Origin: Sphingobacterium sp. LZ7M1
GTDB lineage: Bacteria; Bacteroidota; Bacteroidia; Sphingobacteriales; Sphingobacteriaceae
NCBI RefSeq assembly: GCF_024296865.1
Contig: NZ_CP101134.1
Location: forward strand, 434,001-498,000
DNA length: 64,000 nt
Reading direction: 5' to 3'
The notes beneath the pieces are model-generated. The model was given only the letters and a program-made list of their open reading frames with translations, was not told the DNA's origin and did not search any database. Shown one piece after another: positions 43,906-53,611 of this stretch. Position 1 is the stretch's first letter. Every line of letters starts with the position of its first letter. The position numbers and the translations under genes were made by a program.

Positions 43906-44320
43906 ATTTACACCATCAAATCATTAAAGTTTTGGGACTTTATTTGTCATATTAAAAAAAACTTTAGAGAATTATGATATTTGCAGGGGGTAGACCTACG
44001 TAGTGTTAATTTGTCTTTTGGGATACATTTCTTTCTTGAAAAGAATAGTGTAACAATTCGTTTGCATTCATGAGTTATTAAGATTTCGATTATGTTAAAA
44101 AACTCTATTATTCAACTGATTAAAGAAGTTTATCTAATAAATCAGGTTAAAATTTCCTCCTGGAATTATTTAAGTTTTAGGAATAAATTTTCTATCTTTC
44201 AGCATAATTTGACGAAGTCAGATGTCTTTGTAGAGATAATCATCTAAGTAAAATTACTTAGTGGAAATTCTATAGAGATTCTTAATAACATTTCTAACTG
44301 TTAATTTTCAAAACTATTTT
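43906..44320. other. AT-rich gene-free stretch between two terminators
   Basis: About 415 bases without a convincing open reading frame, more AT-rich than the flanking genes. It begins after the susD terminator and ends at a second terminator-type hairpin that has no gene before it, so a short non-coding transcript or a degraded gene could lie here. The only internal symmetric motif I noticed is the 8-base palindrome CTACGTAG at 43996-44003. No exact TAnnTTTG box was found on the plus strand. Confidence 0.5.
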
Positions 44321-44369
44321 TAGGCCATCCCCTTCAGGGACGGCCTATTTTTTTGAAAAAAAATAGGCC
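44321..44369 (+). terminator. Two overlapping hairpins, terminator-like
   Basis: First hairpin 44321-44347: TAGGCCATCCC pairs with GGGACGGCCTA with one mismatch and is followed by T7. Second hairpin 44342-44369: GGCCTATTTTTTT pairs with AAAAAAATAGGCC; its left arm is the right arm of the first, so the two exclude each other. Both lie in the gap before der. Confidence 0.7.
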
Positions 44370-44481
44370 AAAGTACAATAAAAGATTTCTCCCGAGAGGA
44401 GATTGAAAAAGAGCGAAGTCCATTATTTGTCCATAAAGCTGTCATTTTCTGATTTCTCACGCAAGATGTGCGATTTATCCG

Positions 44482-44489
44482 TAACTTTG
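44482..44489 (+). promoter_or_regulatory. Candidate -7 box of der
   Basis: TAACTTTG matches TAnnTTTG, 54 bases before ATG 44544. Confidence 0.48.
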
Positions 44490-44543
44490 TACCTTTACAA
44501 GATACCTGAAAACGTTGCCGTGAGGTAACGAATAGAAAGAAAT

Positions 44544-45845
44544 ATGGCAAATATCGTAGCAATTGTAGGGAGACCCAATGTTGGTAAATCGACCTTATAT
44601 AACCGTTTGACAGAGAGTAGAAAAGCTATCGTAGATGACTACAGCGGGGTTACCCGTGACAGACATTATGGACAAGCGGAATGGATCGGAAAGAAATTCA
44701 CAGTGATCGACACAGGTGGTTTTGTTCATGGTTCAGATGATGTTTTTGAAGCAGCCATTCGAGAGCAAGTTTTGATTGCCATCGATGAGGCATCCGTTAT
44801 TTTATTTGTAGTGGATGTCACTACTGGAGTAACCGATTTAGATGATGAGATCGCAAATATGTTGCGTCGAAGCAAAAAACCGGTATATGTCGTTGCCAAT
44901 AAGGTGGATAGCGCCAAACAGACCCATGATTCAGCAGAGTTTTATTCCTTTGGATTAGGTGAGATCTTTAATATCTCATCCATGACTGGTTCAGGTACTG
45001 GTGAACTCCTTGACGAAGTGGTCTCTAATTTTGAAAACGAAGAGGAAGATGATACCGAATTGCCTAAGTTTACTATCGTTGGACGTCCTAACGTTGGTAA
45101 ATCCTCTTTGACGAATGCATTGTTAGGTAAAGAAAGAAATATCGTAACTCCAATTGCAGGGACTACCAGAGATTCCATCCGTATCCATTACAATCAATTT
45201 GGACATGAGTTCCTGATGGTGGATACTGCTGGATTGAGAAGAAAATCCAAAGTGAACGAGGATATCGAATTCTATTCGGTCATGCGTACCATTAAAGCAT
45301 TGGAGGATTCCGATGTGGTGATCTTAATGATTGATGCCAAAGACGGTATCGAAGCGCAGGATATCAATATCTTCCACTTGGCAGAGAAAAACAAAAAGGG
45401 TATCGTGATTTTGGTAAACAAATGGGATACCATTGAAAAAGACCATAAAACAGCCAAGGAATTTGAGCAAGCTATCAAAAACAAGATTGCTCCATTCACG
45501 GATGTTCCAATCCTGTTTACTTCCGTAACGGAGAAACAACGTATCTTCAAGACCGTAGAAACGGCTATGGAGGTCTATAACAATAAAACCAAAAAGATCC
45601 CTACTTCTAAATTGAATGATGTGATGTTGGAGATTATCGAAAGGTATCCACCCCCAGCAACCAAGGGTAAATTCATTAAGATTAAGTACGTAACGCAATT
45701 ACCAGGAAGATCGCCAATGTTTGCTTTCTTCTGTAATCTGCCTCAATACATCAAAGATCCGTACAAGCGTTTTATCGAAAACAAACTGCGCGAGAACTTT
45801 GACTTTTCAGGAGTGCCAATCCAGATATTCTTTAGACAAAAATAA
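44544..45845 (+). CDS. der: Ribosome assembly GTPase Der (EngA)
   Basis: A 433-residue protein with two consecutive GTPase domains and a KH-like carboxyl domain, needed for 50S maturation. Domain 1: [14 protein letters not shown] (residues 8-21), DTGG at 56, NKVD at 115. Domain 2: [16 protein letters not shown] near 180, [11 protein letters not shown] near 228, NKWD near 293. The KH domain ends [18 protein letters not shown]. All G motifs are intact. It has its own promoter and is followed after 17 bases by cysS. Confidence 0.97.
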   Translation: MANIVAIVGRPNVGKSTLYNRLTESRKAIVDDYSGVTRDRHYGQAEWIGKKFTVIDTGGFVHGSDDVFEAAIREQVLIAIDEASVILFVVDVTTGVTDLDDEIANMLRRSKKPVYVVANKVDSAKQTHDSAEFYSFGLGEIFNISSMTGSGTGELLDEVVSNFENEEEDDTELPKFTIVGRPNVGKSSLTNALLGKERNIVTPIAGTTRDSIRIHYNQFGHEFLMVDTAGLRRKSKVNEDIEFYSVMRTIKALEDSDVVILMIDAKDGIEAQDINIFHLAEKNKKGIVILVNKWDTIEKDHKTAKEFEQAIKNKIAPFTDVPILFTSVTEKQRIFKTVETAMEVYNNKTKKIPTSKLNDVMLEIIERYPPPATKGKFIKIKYVTQLPGRSPMFAFFCNLPQYIKDPYKRFIENKLRENFDFSGVPIQIFFRQK

Positions 45846-45862
45846 TTAGTTTCAACCGTCGT

Positions 45863-47329
45863 ATGGAGCATAATTTAGTATTATACAATACCCTTACCCG
45901 TAAGAAAGAAAAGTTTGTACCCATTCATCCTAACCTTGTGGGGATGTATGTTTGTGGACCCACTGTGTACAGTGATGTGCATCTTGGGAACTGTAGGACT
46001 TTTGTTTCCTTTGATTTGATTTTCCGCTACTTGTTGCACCTTGGATATAAAGTACGTTATGTGCGTAATATCACAGATGCTGGGCACTTAGAGGGAGACA
46101 ATGACGAGGGGGATGATAAATTTGCGAAAAAAGCGAAGCTTGAACAATTGGAGCCCATGGAGATCGTTCAAAAATATACCATAGGATTCCATGATGTACT
46201 GCGTCTATTCAACACCATTCCACCAAGCATTGAACCAACTGCCACCGGTCACATCTCTGAGCAGATTGAAATGGTACAGGAAATCATCAAGAATGGTTTT
46301 GCCTATGAAGTGAATGGTACGGTCTATTTCGACGTAGAGAAATACGTCAAAGAATATAACTACACCATCTTGACCAATAGAAATCTAGAAGATCTATTGA
46401 ACAATACCCGCGAGTTGGGTGGACAGGATGAGAAACGCGGTAGACTTGATTTCGCCTTATGGATCAAGGCTAAACCAGAGCATATCATGCGTTGGCCTTC
46501 TCCTTGGGGAGTAGGGTTCCCCGGATGGCATATCGAATGTTCAGCAATGAGCAGGAAATATCTGGGCGATCAATTCGATATCCACGGCGGTGGAATGGAC
46601 TTGGCAGCAACCCACCACACCAATGAGATCGCACAATCTGAAGCATGTAACCATACCACACCGGCAAAATATTGGATGCATACCAATATGTTGACCGTGA
46701 ATGGGACAAGGATGTCCAAATCTGCAGGAAATGGTTTCCTTCCGGGAGAACTGTTTACAGGTAACCATCCACTTTTGAACAGGGGATATTCACCTATGGC
46801 CGTACGCTTCTTTATGTTGCAGGCCCATTACAGAAGTACATTGGATTTCTCCAATGATGCTTTGGATGCTGCAGATAAAGGCTATAAACGTCTGATGGCA
46901 GCTATCGGCTTATTAGAAAAAGTTGTACCGTCCAAATCTTCCAATTTCGGTGACTTGGCTGAAATCAAGAAACGCAGCTATGCTGCCATGGATGACGATT
47001 TCAACAGCCCAGTTTTAATAGCTGAGTTATTTGAGGCCGTGCGTATCATCAACTCCATCTATGATGGGAAATTGACGATTACCGAAGCAGACCTCAACGA
47101 GCTGAAGAAATATATGCAAGAGTTTGTATTCGACATTCTAGGGCTAAAAGATGATCAGATCGGCGAAGGTGACAATATGGATGACCTGATGCAAATCATC
47201 ATCAATATGCGTAATGAAGCCAAGAAAAACAAGGATTTCGTGACCTCCGATCGTATCCGCGAACAATTGAATTCCGTAGGTATCCAACTGAAAGATAGTA
47301 AGGATGGGACACTTTGGAATAAGATTTGA
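45863..47329 (+). CDS. cysS: Cysteinyl-tRNA synthetase
   Basis: A 488-residue class I synthetase. The catalytic start [20 protein letters not shown] contains the zinc Cys and the HIGH-equivalent HLGN; the zinc site continues at WHIECSAMS and [20 protein letters not shown]; the KMSKS loop is RMSKSAGN near residue 283. A DALR-type anticodon region follows ([13 protein letters not shown] to [15 protein letters not shown]). The carboxyl end has the usual small anticodon-binding domain ([15 protein letters not shown]). It lies in a transcript with der and an exported NTF2-like protein. Confidence 0.97.
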   Translation: MEHNLVLYNTLTRKKEKFVPIHPNLVGMYVCGPTVYSDVHLGNCRTFVSFDLIFRYLLHLGYKVRYVRNITDAGHLEGDNDEGDDKFAKKAKLEQLEPMEIVQKYTIGFHDVLRLFNTIPPSIEPTATGHISEQIEMVQEIIKNGFAYEVNGTVYFDVEKYVKEYNYTILTNRNLEDLLNNTRELGGQDEKRGRLDFALWIKAKPEHIMRWPSPWGVGFPGWHIECSAMSRKYLGDQFDIHGGGMDLAATHHTNEIAQSEACNHTTPAKYWMHTNMLTVNGTRMSKSAGNGFLPGELFTGNHPLLNRGYSPMAVRFFMLQAHYRSTLDFSNDALDAADKGYKRLMAAIGLLEKVVPSKSSNFGDLAEIKKRSYAAMDDDFNSPVLIAELFEAVRIINSIYDGKLTITEADLNELKKYMQEFVFDILGLKDDQIGEGDNMDDLMQIIINMRNEAKKNKDFVTSDRIREQLNSVGIQLKDSKDGTLWNKI

Positions 47330-47352
47330 TTAGTAAGGTAAAATTTACAGTA

Positions 47353-48213
47353 ATGATTAATAAAAAAGGCTTAACTCTATTAGCCGCAACGCTAATTTCT
47401 TTTTCGAGTTTTGCCCAACTACCTGAGAAGGTAGGGGGGCTTCTTTCGGTTGATAGAACAGCAGCGAATCTTTCAAAAACAGAAAGTCCCTATGCTGGAC
47501 TTAAATATATCATTGACAAGGAATCTACTTTCCTTGTGCCTTCACCAGTCAATGCAGCCAACTATTTAGATAATAGGCCCAATCTTCCAGATCGTCTTTC
47601 CTGGAACCCCAACTTTGTTCTTGTATCAAGGAGTCTGGACTGGGGAGTAACCTCAGGACCTACCGAATTCCAGAAGATGGGTTCCATCAAACGTTTTGGA
47701 CAGTACCTTACGGTTTGGCATCGTGACAGAAAGGGAAACTGGAGAGCGCACCTTCGCGCCGAAGTAGAAAACTACGGCAAGAAGAAAGCCAGTCCTTTGG
47801 AATATTACGAACCCGATGATAAAGCATACCTAAAACATCGCTCTGTAAAGCGCTTAGAGCAGCGTGAGGAAGTCGTTCTGCAAACAGATGAACTCTTCTC
47901 TACTATTCTAAAAGCGGATACTAAAACAGGCTATAAAGAGTTTTTGGCAGATGATGCCCGCTTCTACTTCCCTTGGCAGAATGAGATCGAAGGTAGGGAC
48001 AATGTATTGGCCTTCCTGAAGAAAGAAAGAATCGAGATCGATACTGATCCTACCGAGGTAGGCCGTGCCTATAGCGGTGAATATGCCTATACTTCCGGAA
48101 CAGCTACCGTAGGCCTTAAGGACAAGGTGGTAAAATTCAGTTATATCCGTATCTGGCAACTAACTGGCGAGTTCCAATGGAAAGTGATCTTAGAAATGAT
48201 GTTCGAAAGATAA
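47353..48213 (+). CDS. Exported protein with carboxyl-terminal NTF2-like domain
   Basis: A 286-residue periplasmic protein. The signal peptide is MINKKGLTLLAATLISFSSF ending AQ; I start at ATG 47353 because the signal peptide begins there, although an open frame reaches into cysS (47326). The carboxyl half, from about TDELFSTILKADTKTGYKEF (residue 180), has the SnoaL/DUF4440 pattern of NTF2-like folds (FLADDARFYFPWQNEIEGRD ... FSYIRIWQLTGEFQWKVILE). The amino half (LDWGVTSGPTEFQKMGSIKR, WHRDRKGNWRAHLRAEVENY) looks like a second NTF2-like copy by its Trp-rich ending. Function unknown. Confidence 0.75.
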   Translation: MINKKGLTLLAATLISFSSFAQLPEKVGGLLSVDRTAANLSKTESPYAGLKYIIDKESTFLVPSPVNAANYLDNRPNLPDRLSWNPNFVLVSRSLDWGVTSGPTEFQKMGSIKRFGQYLTVWHRDRKGNWRAHLRAEVENYGKKKASPLEYYEPDDKAYLKHRSVKRLEQREEVVLQTDELFSTILKADTKTGYKEFLADDARFYFPWQNEIEGRDNVLAFLKKERIEIDTDPTEVGRAYSGEYAYTSGTATVGLKDKVVKFSYIRIWQLTGEFQWKVILEMMFER

Positions 48214-48229
48214 CAGGACAAAATAATAT

Positions 48230-48270
48230 AAAAGAAAAACCCCGATCAATCGATCGGGGTTTTCTTTTAT
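48230..48270. terminator. Bidirectional terminator
   Basis: Arms AAAACCCCGATC (48236-48247) and GATCGGGGTTTT (48252-48263), extended by A-rich and T-rich flanks. It sits between the convergent NTF2-like and surA-like genes. Confidence 0.88.
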
Positions 48271-48283
48271 CATTTAATTTTTC

Positions 48284-49669
48284 TTAATCTTCTTTCGATG
48301 AGGCCAGGTTCTCACTCGCTGGCGTAATCCACATCTGCAGTTCATCACAAGTTGCAAATTCATTGTTGATGTGAACAAAGGTGTTCTTTGTTTTCTTCTC
48401 AAACCATTCACTTAAGCTTCTGCGGGTTTTATCCTCCTGAGCAGCTTCTTGGATCTTTGCAAAATCTTGCTCCAAGCTTGCTTTGTGTGGCGGAATCCTT
48501 GTTTTCAAGTAAGTGAACTTATAGCCAGACTTACCTGTTCTAGGATCTTGGAATGGGTATGGTCTAGACAATTGGCCTTCTTTCAAGGTGTCGATTGCCA
48601 TGAACACTTCTTTTTCCAACATATCCACTGGGATCAAGGTAGAACGGGATGCTGATTGTTGGTTAACCACCATACCGCCATTGAATTTGGTCTCTTTATT
48701 ATCTGAATATCTTGTTGCTGCGGTACTGAATGGTAATTTACCAGAATGTACGTTATCATAGATCGAATCAATTTTACCTTTGATCCTGTCCATACTAGCA
48801 GTAGTTGGTTTGGTAGTCACAAGGATGTGCCTAGCATTTACCTCTTCACCACGGCGCTCCAATACCTGTAAGAAGTGGAATCCATATTCCGTTTCAAATA
48901 CGGGAGAAATCTCGCCCTCTTTCAATCTAAAGGCCATAGCCGAAAACTCTTTCACGTAGTTTTCACGCGGTGCGAAACCCAATTCACCCCCTTGCACTGC
49001 CGATCCTGGATCTTCCGAATAGAAACGGGCAACCGTTCCGAAGTCAGTTCCGTCCATGATTTGCTTACGATATCCTTCAGCCTTCTCCCTAAATACGTTT
49101 TTCTCTTCTTTGGTCAACTCCGGATAGATCACCACTTCACCGATCTCCACTTCCGTGTTGAAAGCCGGTAAGCTATCTTGGTTCAACCCTTCAAAATATT
49201 TCTTTACCTCCTGAGGAGTAACTGTAACCTTGCTAATGATGGTGTTCTGGAACTTTTCAGCTTTGATCTGCTCCGAAAGGACAGGTCTCATCTCTTCTTT
49301 GTACTGCAACAACGAACGCTTTAAAAAGGCTTCTAATATTTCTTTACCACCTGCTCTACGCGTCATTTCACGCATACGTGCATTCAATTGGTCGTCAACT
49401 TCAGATTCAGAAACTTCCACAGAGTCCAATACGGCCTGTTGTGAAAGCAATTTGGTCATGATCAATTGTTGAAGAGCGGTACACTTGAAGTCTTCACTTG
49501 GCGTTCCGCCGTTGGCTAGGTACTGCGAATATTGCATGTCAACATCTGATTGCAAAATAATTCCGGAACCCACAGTCGCCACCACGCGGTCAATCAGTTT
49601 TTCTTGGGCATTAGCCTGAAATGTACAAGCTAATAAAAGTAATATAAGGAAACTTGAAAAGTTTTTCAT
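48284..49669 (-). CDS. surA: SurA-like periplasmic chaperone / peptidyl-prolyl isomerase
   Basis: A 461-residue exported protein. After the signal peptide (FQANAQ, about residue 21) comes a SurA-type helical chaperone domain (RVVATVGSGIILQSDVDMQY, ALQQLIMTKLLSQQAVLDS) and then two parvulin domains: GGELGFAPRENYVKEFSAMA with YGFHFLQVLERR, and NARHILVTTKP with GGMVV. SurA assists outer-membrane proteins such as the SusC barrels of this window. I start at ATG 49669; the frame extends to 49708. A -7 box is at 49706-49713. Confidence 0.88.
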   Translation of the reverse strand: MKNFSSFLILLLLACTFQANAQEKLIDRVVATVGSGIILQSDVDMQYSQYLANGGTPSEDFKCTALQQLIMTKLLSQQAVLDSVEVSESEVDDQLNARMREMTRRAGGKEILEAFLKRSLLQYKEEMRPVLSEQIKAEKFQNTIISKVTVTPQEVKKYFEGLNQDSLPAFNTEVEIGEVVIYPELTKEEKNVFREKAEGYRKQIMDGTDFGTVARFYSEDPGSAVQGGELGFAPRENYVKEFSAMAFRLKEGEISPVFETEYGFHFLQVLERRGEEVNARHILVTTKPTTASMDRIKGKIDSIYDNVHSGKLPFSTAATRYSDNKETKFNGGMVVNQQSASRSTLIPVDMLEKEVFMAIDTLKEGQLSRPYPFQDPRTGKSGYKFTYLKTRIPPHKASLEQDFAKIQEAAQEDKTRRSLSEWFEKKTKNTFVHINNEFATCDELQMWITPASENLASSKED

Positions 49670-49705
49670 GCTGTCTGTTGTCACACTAAATCTAAAGTTC
49701 AATCG

Positions 49706-49713
49706 CAAAATTA
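49706..49713 (-). promoter_or_regulatory. Candidate -7 box of the surA-like gene
   Basis: CAAAATTA on the plus strand is TAATTTTG on the minus strand, an exact TAnnTTTG, 36 bases before ATG 49669. It overlaps the upstream extension of the frame, which supports the shorter start. Confidence 0.45.
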
Positions 49714-49841
49714 TTAAATATTATGCCTTTTTTCTACTTTTATATAGTAATAATTGTAATAACACCTAGCCTAAGCTAAGATATTCGGGCTAAAATACTT
49801 AAACGGCTTTAAACTTAAGGCGATTTAACCATATTTAACAG

Positions 49842-50942
49842 ATGAACACACGACAGCTATTTTTCCTATTCCTTTTCATGAATGTCACATTAACTCAGGC
49901 TCAGAATACCCAGATCCCACTTTATATCGGTACCTATACTTCCCCAAATGGAAGCAAGGGAATTTACGAGTTCAGCTTTGATACTAAAACTGGAGATGCA
50001 ACCTTGGTCCGCGAGACAAGTACCCCTAACCCTTCATTCTTGGACAGAAGAGGCTATTTCCTGCTTGCCGCAAATGAAATGACCGATGGTAGTCAATCTC
50101 TTTCTTCCTTTTCACTGGGCAAAGAGGGCCTGAAATTTCAGAATAAACTGGCAACTGGAGGTTCAGCACCGTGCCATGTGGTCATCGGTAAAGATGCTGA
50201 ATATGCAGTAGTTTCCAATTATCTGGGGGGTGCCTTGGATTTGTTTCAGCTTTCTCCAAAAGGGGAGGTCCTATCCAAGGACGATACCAAACTATATCAT
50301 GGAAAAAGTGTAGATAAAGCCCGTCAAGAGGCTTCCCATATCCATTCCGCTTTTTTTGGTCCCGATAATCTATTGTATGTTTCTGATTTAGGTGCTGATA
50401 AGGTTTATATCCTCGATATTCAGAAAACCGACAACGGCAAATTCCAATTTGTTGAAAAGGGGGAACTCAATGTCAACCTTGGCGGAGGTCCTAGGCATAT
50501 CGCCTTTCATCCCAATGGCAATGTCCTGTATTCCCTGATGGAAATGACCGGTGATATTGAAGTTTTCAAGAAGAAAGATGGCGTTTGGGATTCTTACCAG
50601 ATTATCTCCATGCGTTCTCCAGAGTTTGAGGGAAAAAGTGGCGCCGCCGATATCAAAGTGTCCTCAGATGGGAAATTCCTGTATTCTACCGATAGAATTG
50701 ATGCCAATACCATAACGACATTTGCGGTTGGCAAGAATGGGAAACTAAGAAGAAAAGAAGTGATTTCAGTACAGGGGAAAGGACCTCGAAATTTCAATTT
50801 CAGTCCAAATGAGCGATTCATCTTGGTTGGCAATCAGCTGACTGACGAAATTGTCGTTTTCAATAGGGATAAAAAATCGGGAAAATTAACCGATTCAGGA
50901 AAAAGGATCAAAGCATCCAAGCCCGTTAGTATCCTGTTTTAG
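49842..50942 (+). CDS. Exported lactonase-family beta-propeller (6-phosphogluconolactonase-like)
   Basis: A 366-residue seven-bladed beta-propeller of the YbhE/Pgl family, with a signal peptide (to LTQAQN, about residue 21). Blades show the repeated GKFLYSTDRI-type strands; family landmarks are IGTYTSPNGSKGIYEFSFD near residue 29, GSAPCHVVIGKDAEYAVVSN near 107, HIHSAFFGPDNLLYVSDLGADK near 165 and GPRNFNFSPNERFILVGNQL near 312. E. coli Pgl hydrolyses 6-phosphogluconolactone in the cytoplasm; an exported relative probably acts on another lactone. It abuts the convergent mrpG stop with no base between. Confidence 0.87.
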   Translation: MNTRQLFFLFLFMNVTLTQAQNTQIPLYIGTYTSPNGSKGIYEFSFDTKTGDATLVRETSTPNPSFLDRRGYFLLAANEMTDGSQSLSSFSLGKEGLKFQNKLATGGSAPCHVVIGKDAEYAVVSNYLGGALDLFQLSPKGEVLSKDDTKLYHGKSVDKARQEASHIHSAFFGPDNLLYVSDLGADKVYILDIQKTDNGKFQFVEKGELNVNLGGGPRHIAFHPNGNVLYSLMEMTGDIEVFKKKDGVWDSYQIISMRSPEFEGKSGAADIKVSSDGKFLYSTDRIDANTITTFAVGKNGKLRRKEVISVQGKGPRNFNFSPNERFILVGNQLTDEIVVFNRDKKSGKLTDSGKRIKASKPVSILF

Positions 50943-51359
50943 TTAATCTGTTGCATCGTCGGTATCTGCGATATTGTCTGGTGCATTCTGGTCCGCTTTT
51001 TTAGGGTCGCTTTCCAGGCAGTGGGTTTCTTTATTGTACATCCCTTTCAGTTCATCGATGACTGTACCTTTCCATAAGGGAATACCAATGAAATAAGCCG
51101 CCTTTCCGATCATATGGGCTGCAATTGGTGCCGTAAGCAGTAAAAAGAAGATGATGGCAATGGATTTTGTCGTCACGGAAACATCCTCAGGGAACATGAT
51201 GGCTGCACAGATCAGCAACAAGCCGACCCCTAGGGTAGAAGCCTTTACCGTTACGGATAAACGCAGATAGAAATCAGGCATTCTCAGTACCCCGATGGAG
51301 GCAAAGAGGATAGAAAGTGCACAAACAGTGCTCAGTATTGCTAGAATAATTTCAATCAT
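50943..51359 (-). CDS. mrpG: Mrp Na+/H+ antiporter subunit G
   Basis: A 138-residue subunit with three membrane helices, of the PhaG/MnhG family: GVLRMPDFYLRLSVTVKAST and GVGLLLICAAIMF are the usual family stretches. The soluble tail (PKKADQNAPDNIADTDDATD) is acidic and longer than typical. It is the last gene of the mrp operon and overlaps mrpF by 8 bases. The multisubunit complex exports sodium in exchange for protons at the inner membrane. Confidence 0.9.
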   Translation of the reverse strand: MIEIILAILSTVCALSILFASIGVLRMPDFYLRLSVTVKASTLGVGLLLICAAIMFPEDVSVTTKSIAIIFFLLLTAPIAAHMIGKAAYFIGIPLWKGTVIDELKGMYNKETHCLESDPKKADQNAPDNIADTDDATD

Positions 51360-51624
51360 CTTGTTGTTTTTCTATATAGTAAGAGAATGCAATGGTACCG
51401 AGGAAGGCAATCAGTGCCAAGATAATGGCCACATCCAACAGCACTTCCTGCTCTTGACGGATACTGTAGACCGTAATGATCCCAATACCAATGGTAATGA
51501 TGAGGTCCAAGGCCATCACCCTGTCCACAACGGATGGTCCCTTGAACAAACGGATAAACACCAATAAAACCGATATGGTCAAGATTGGCAATATGACAAA
51601 ATCAAAGTAGGTTTCTAAACTCAT
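51352..51624 (-). CDS. mrpF: Mrp Na+/H+ antiporter subunit F
   Basis: A 90-residue protein with three membrane helices, of the MnhF/PhaF family: VFIRLFKGPSVVDRVMALDL near residue 22, then IGIITVYSIRQEQEVLLDVA and IILALIAFLGTIAFSYYIEK. Start ATG 51624 overlaps the mrpE stop by 4 bases and its end overlaps mrpG by 8, so translation is probably coupled. Needed for the full antiporter complex. Confidence 0.9.
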   Translation of the reverse strand: MSLETYFDFVILPILTISVLLVFIRLFKGPSVVDRVMALDLIITIGIGIITVYSIRQEQEVLLDVAIILALIAFLGTIAFSYYIEKQQDD

Positions 51625-52097
51625 CGTAATATCTCCAATAATTTCCGTTCAACCCCTGTTTTTAATGTCCTTATAAATTGTTCTTCGTCCTTGAGGTACA
51701 TCACATGGATGTAAATGGCTTTCTTATCATCACTGATGTCAATAATCAGTGTGCCCGGAGTCAGGGAAATGAAAGTCGCCAATATATTGATCTCAAAATC
51801 TGTCGTGGTATTGACTGGATAACGAACGATACCCGGTTTGAAGAAGTATTTCGGCGTGATCACATCATAAGCCACCTGAATATTCGCTTTGATCAACTCA
51901 AATAGAAAGAAAAAGAAGAAACTGATGATCTTAGGCACACGATAGAAATAACGCTGATCAGTTTCATTCCTGTTCATGATCCATAGCACGCCGAACCCCA
52001 GCAAATAGCCGAAGATAAAGTTAGAATAGTACAGCGAGCCTGTCAGAGCTACCCAGATAAAGGATAGGAGCAGGTTCATTAAAAAAAACTTGATCAT
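51621..52097 (-). CDS. mrpE: Mrp Na+/H+ antiporter subunit E
   Basis: A 158-residue protein with two amino-terminal membrane helices and a cytoplasmic domain, of the MnhE family. Features are FGYLLGFGVLWIMNR, LIKANIQVAYDVITPKYFFK and LATFISLTPGTLIIDISDDK, the SLTPGT segment being the family mark. It overlaps mrpD by 4 bases and mrpF by 4. Start ATG 52097. Confidence 0.92.
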   Translation of the reverse strand: MIKFFLMNLLLSFIWVALTGSLYYSNFIFGYLLGFGVLWIMNRNETDQRYFYRVPKIISFFFFFLFELIKANIQVAYDVITPKYFFKPGIVRYPVNTTTDFEINILATFISLTPGTLIIDISDDKKAIYIHVMYLKDEEQFIRTLKTGVERKLLEILR

Positions 52098-53611
52098 TGT
52101 TCAAAAGCTTTATCGCCCAAAACGGTACGGATGTAAGGGCTTGTGTCCAACAATTCATTTGTAATTCTATCGACCACCGTAATGATGTTCTCCGCATTGA
52201 ATCCAATGTACAGGGTTACGGAGCACAGGATCAGGATCGGTCCCACCAACAGTATTTTCTTAAACAAGGGCTGATCATGGAATTTATCCTCAACAACCAC
52301 TCCAGCTGGAACATCCTTCCAGAAAACATCGGCCCACATCTTGGCAATCACATACATGGTCACCAAACTTCCGATGATCAATGCTGCAATGAAGAAATAC
52401 TGCTTATCCACGAAAGCTTCCTGGAAGAGATAAATCTTTGGCCAAAATCCTGAAAGTGGTGGAATACCCACCAATGAAAACAGGACCAAGGCGATAATCA
52501 GGGAAATTAACGGATAATCTTTATATAATCCGCCAAGTTTTTTCATGTCCATGCTGCCTCTTACCAAACGTATATACCCTGCGATCAGGAACATATTGGT
52601 CTTGACCATGATGTCATGGATCAGGTAAAATACAGTTCCCATTAAAGCGAGTTTGGTAAACATAGCAATACCTCCCAGCATAAACCCAATATGGCAGACG
52701 ATCAGATAGGAGAACATCCTTCTGATATTGGTCTTGATCAATGCCCCAAAGGCTCCCGTCAATACCGTCAAAACAGCCAGGACCATAAAGAGGTTTCTGG
52801 TGAACTCATCGGGTATAAAGATCAGGCTGAAAACCCTTAAGATGGCGTAAATCCCTAATTTAGTCAATAAGCCACCAAATGTCGCCGCGACGGCAGAGGG
52901 TGGAGTATGATAGGATGAAGGTAACCAATAGTACAACGGGAATACCGCCGACTTGATTCCAAATCCTAAAATAAAAAAGATCGACGTAATGCCTACCAAT
53001 GCCTTATTATCAAAATCCCTGATTTTTAGGGAAAGATCAGCCATGTTCAAAGAACCGGTGATTCCATAAAGGATACCAATACCGGTCAGGAAAAATGTTG
53101 AGGCCAAAATATTCATGGCCATGTACTTCACGGCACCTTCCAATTGCGCTTTTCTGCCCCCCAAGGTCATCAATACAAAGGAAGAAATGATTACCACCTC
53201 AAACCATACATATAGGTTAAAGATGTCTCCGGTCAAAAAGGCTCCGTTCAGGCCCATCAACAGGAAATGGAAGATAGGGAAATAGCCATATAGCATCCGT
53301 TGCCTGCTCAATCCAACCGATGAAAAGATGGATACGGCAAAGCCAGCAATGGAAGTCAATAAGACCATGGTCGTACTCAGCATATCTGCAACGAATACAA
53401 TCCCAAAGGGAGGCTCCCAATTGGAGGCATTCATGTGCAAGGAACCTTCCGTGTACACCTTTGCAAATAAACGAATGGCAATCAGCAAACCTATAAATGC
53501 TCCACCAACGCTTAAGAAGCGCTGTGAAATAGTCTTTCGCCAAGCAATCAATTGTATGATTGCCGTAAAAAGATGTATGAATACAGGGGCTAAAATATGG
53601 TTGTCGATCAT
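52094..53611 (-). CDS. mrpD: Mrp Na+/H+ antiporter subunit D
   Basis: A 505-residue protein with about fourteen helices, related to NuoL/NuoN of complex I. The conserved glutamate of helix 5 lies in NLYVWFEVVIISSFVLMTLG and the conserved lysines in GFGIKSAVFPLYYWLPSSYH and LTKLGIYAILRVF. It forms the antiporter core with MrpA. The gene overlaps mrpC and mrpE by 4 bases each, the tight coupling usual for this operon. All conserved charged residues I know are present. Confidence 0.94.
   Translation of the reverse strand: MIDNHILAPVFIHLFTAIIQLIAWRKTISQRFLSVGGAFIGLLIAIRLFAKVYTEGSLHMNASNWEPPFGIVFVADMLSTTMVLLTSIAGFAVSIFSSVGLSRQRMLYGYFPIFHFLLMGLNGAFLTGDIFNLYVWFEVVIISSFVLMTLGGRKAQLEGAVKYMAMNILASTFFLTGIGILYGITGSLNMADLSLKIRDFDNKALVGITSIFFILGFGIKSAVFPLYYWLPSSYHTPPSAVAATFGGLLTKLGIYAILRVFSLIFIPDEFTRNLFMVLAVLTVLTGAFGALIKTNIRRMFSYLIVCHIGFMLGGIAMFTKLALMGTVFYLIHDIMVKTNMFLIAGYIRLVRGSMDMKKLGGLYKDYPLISLIIALVLFSLVGIPPLSGFWPKIYLFQEAFVDKQYFFIAALIIGSLVTMYVIAKMWADVFWKDVPAGVVVEDKFHDQPLFKKILLVGPILILCSVTLYIGFNAENIITVVDRITNELLDTSPYIRTVLGDKAFEQ

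Noticed and set aside
43996-44003. Palindrome CTACGTAG as a regulator site
   Set aside because: Only 8 bases, single copy, no promoter close by; expected by chance in a sequence of this length.
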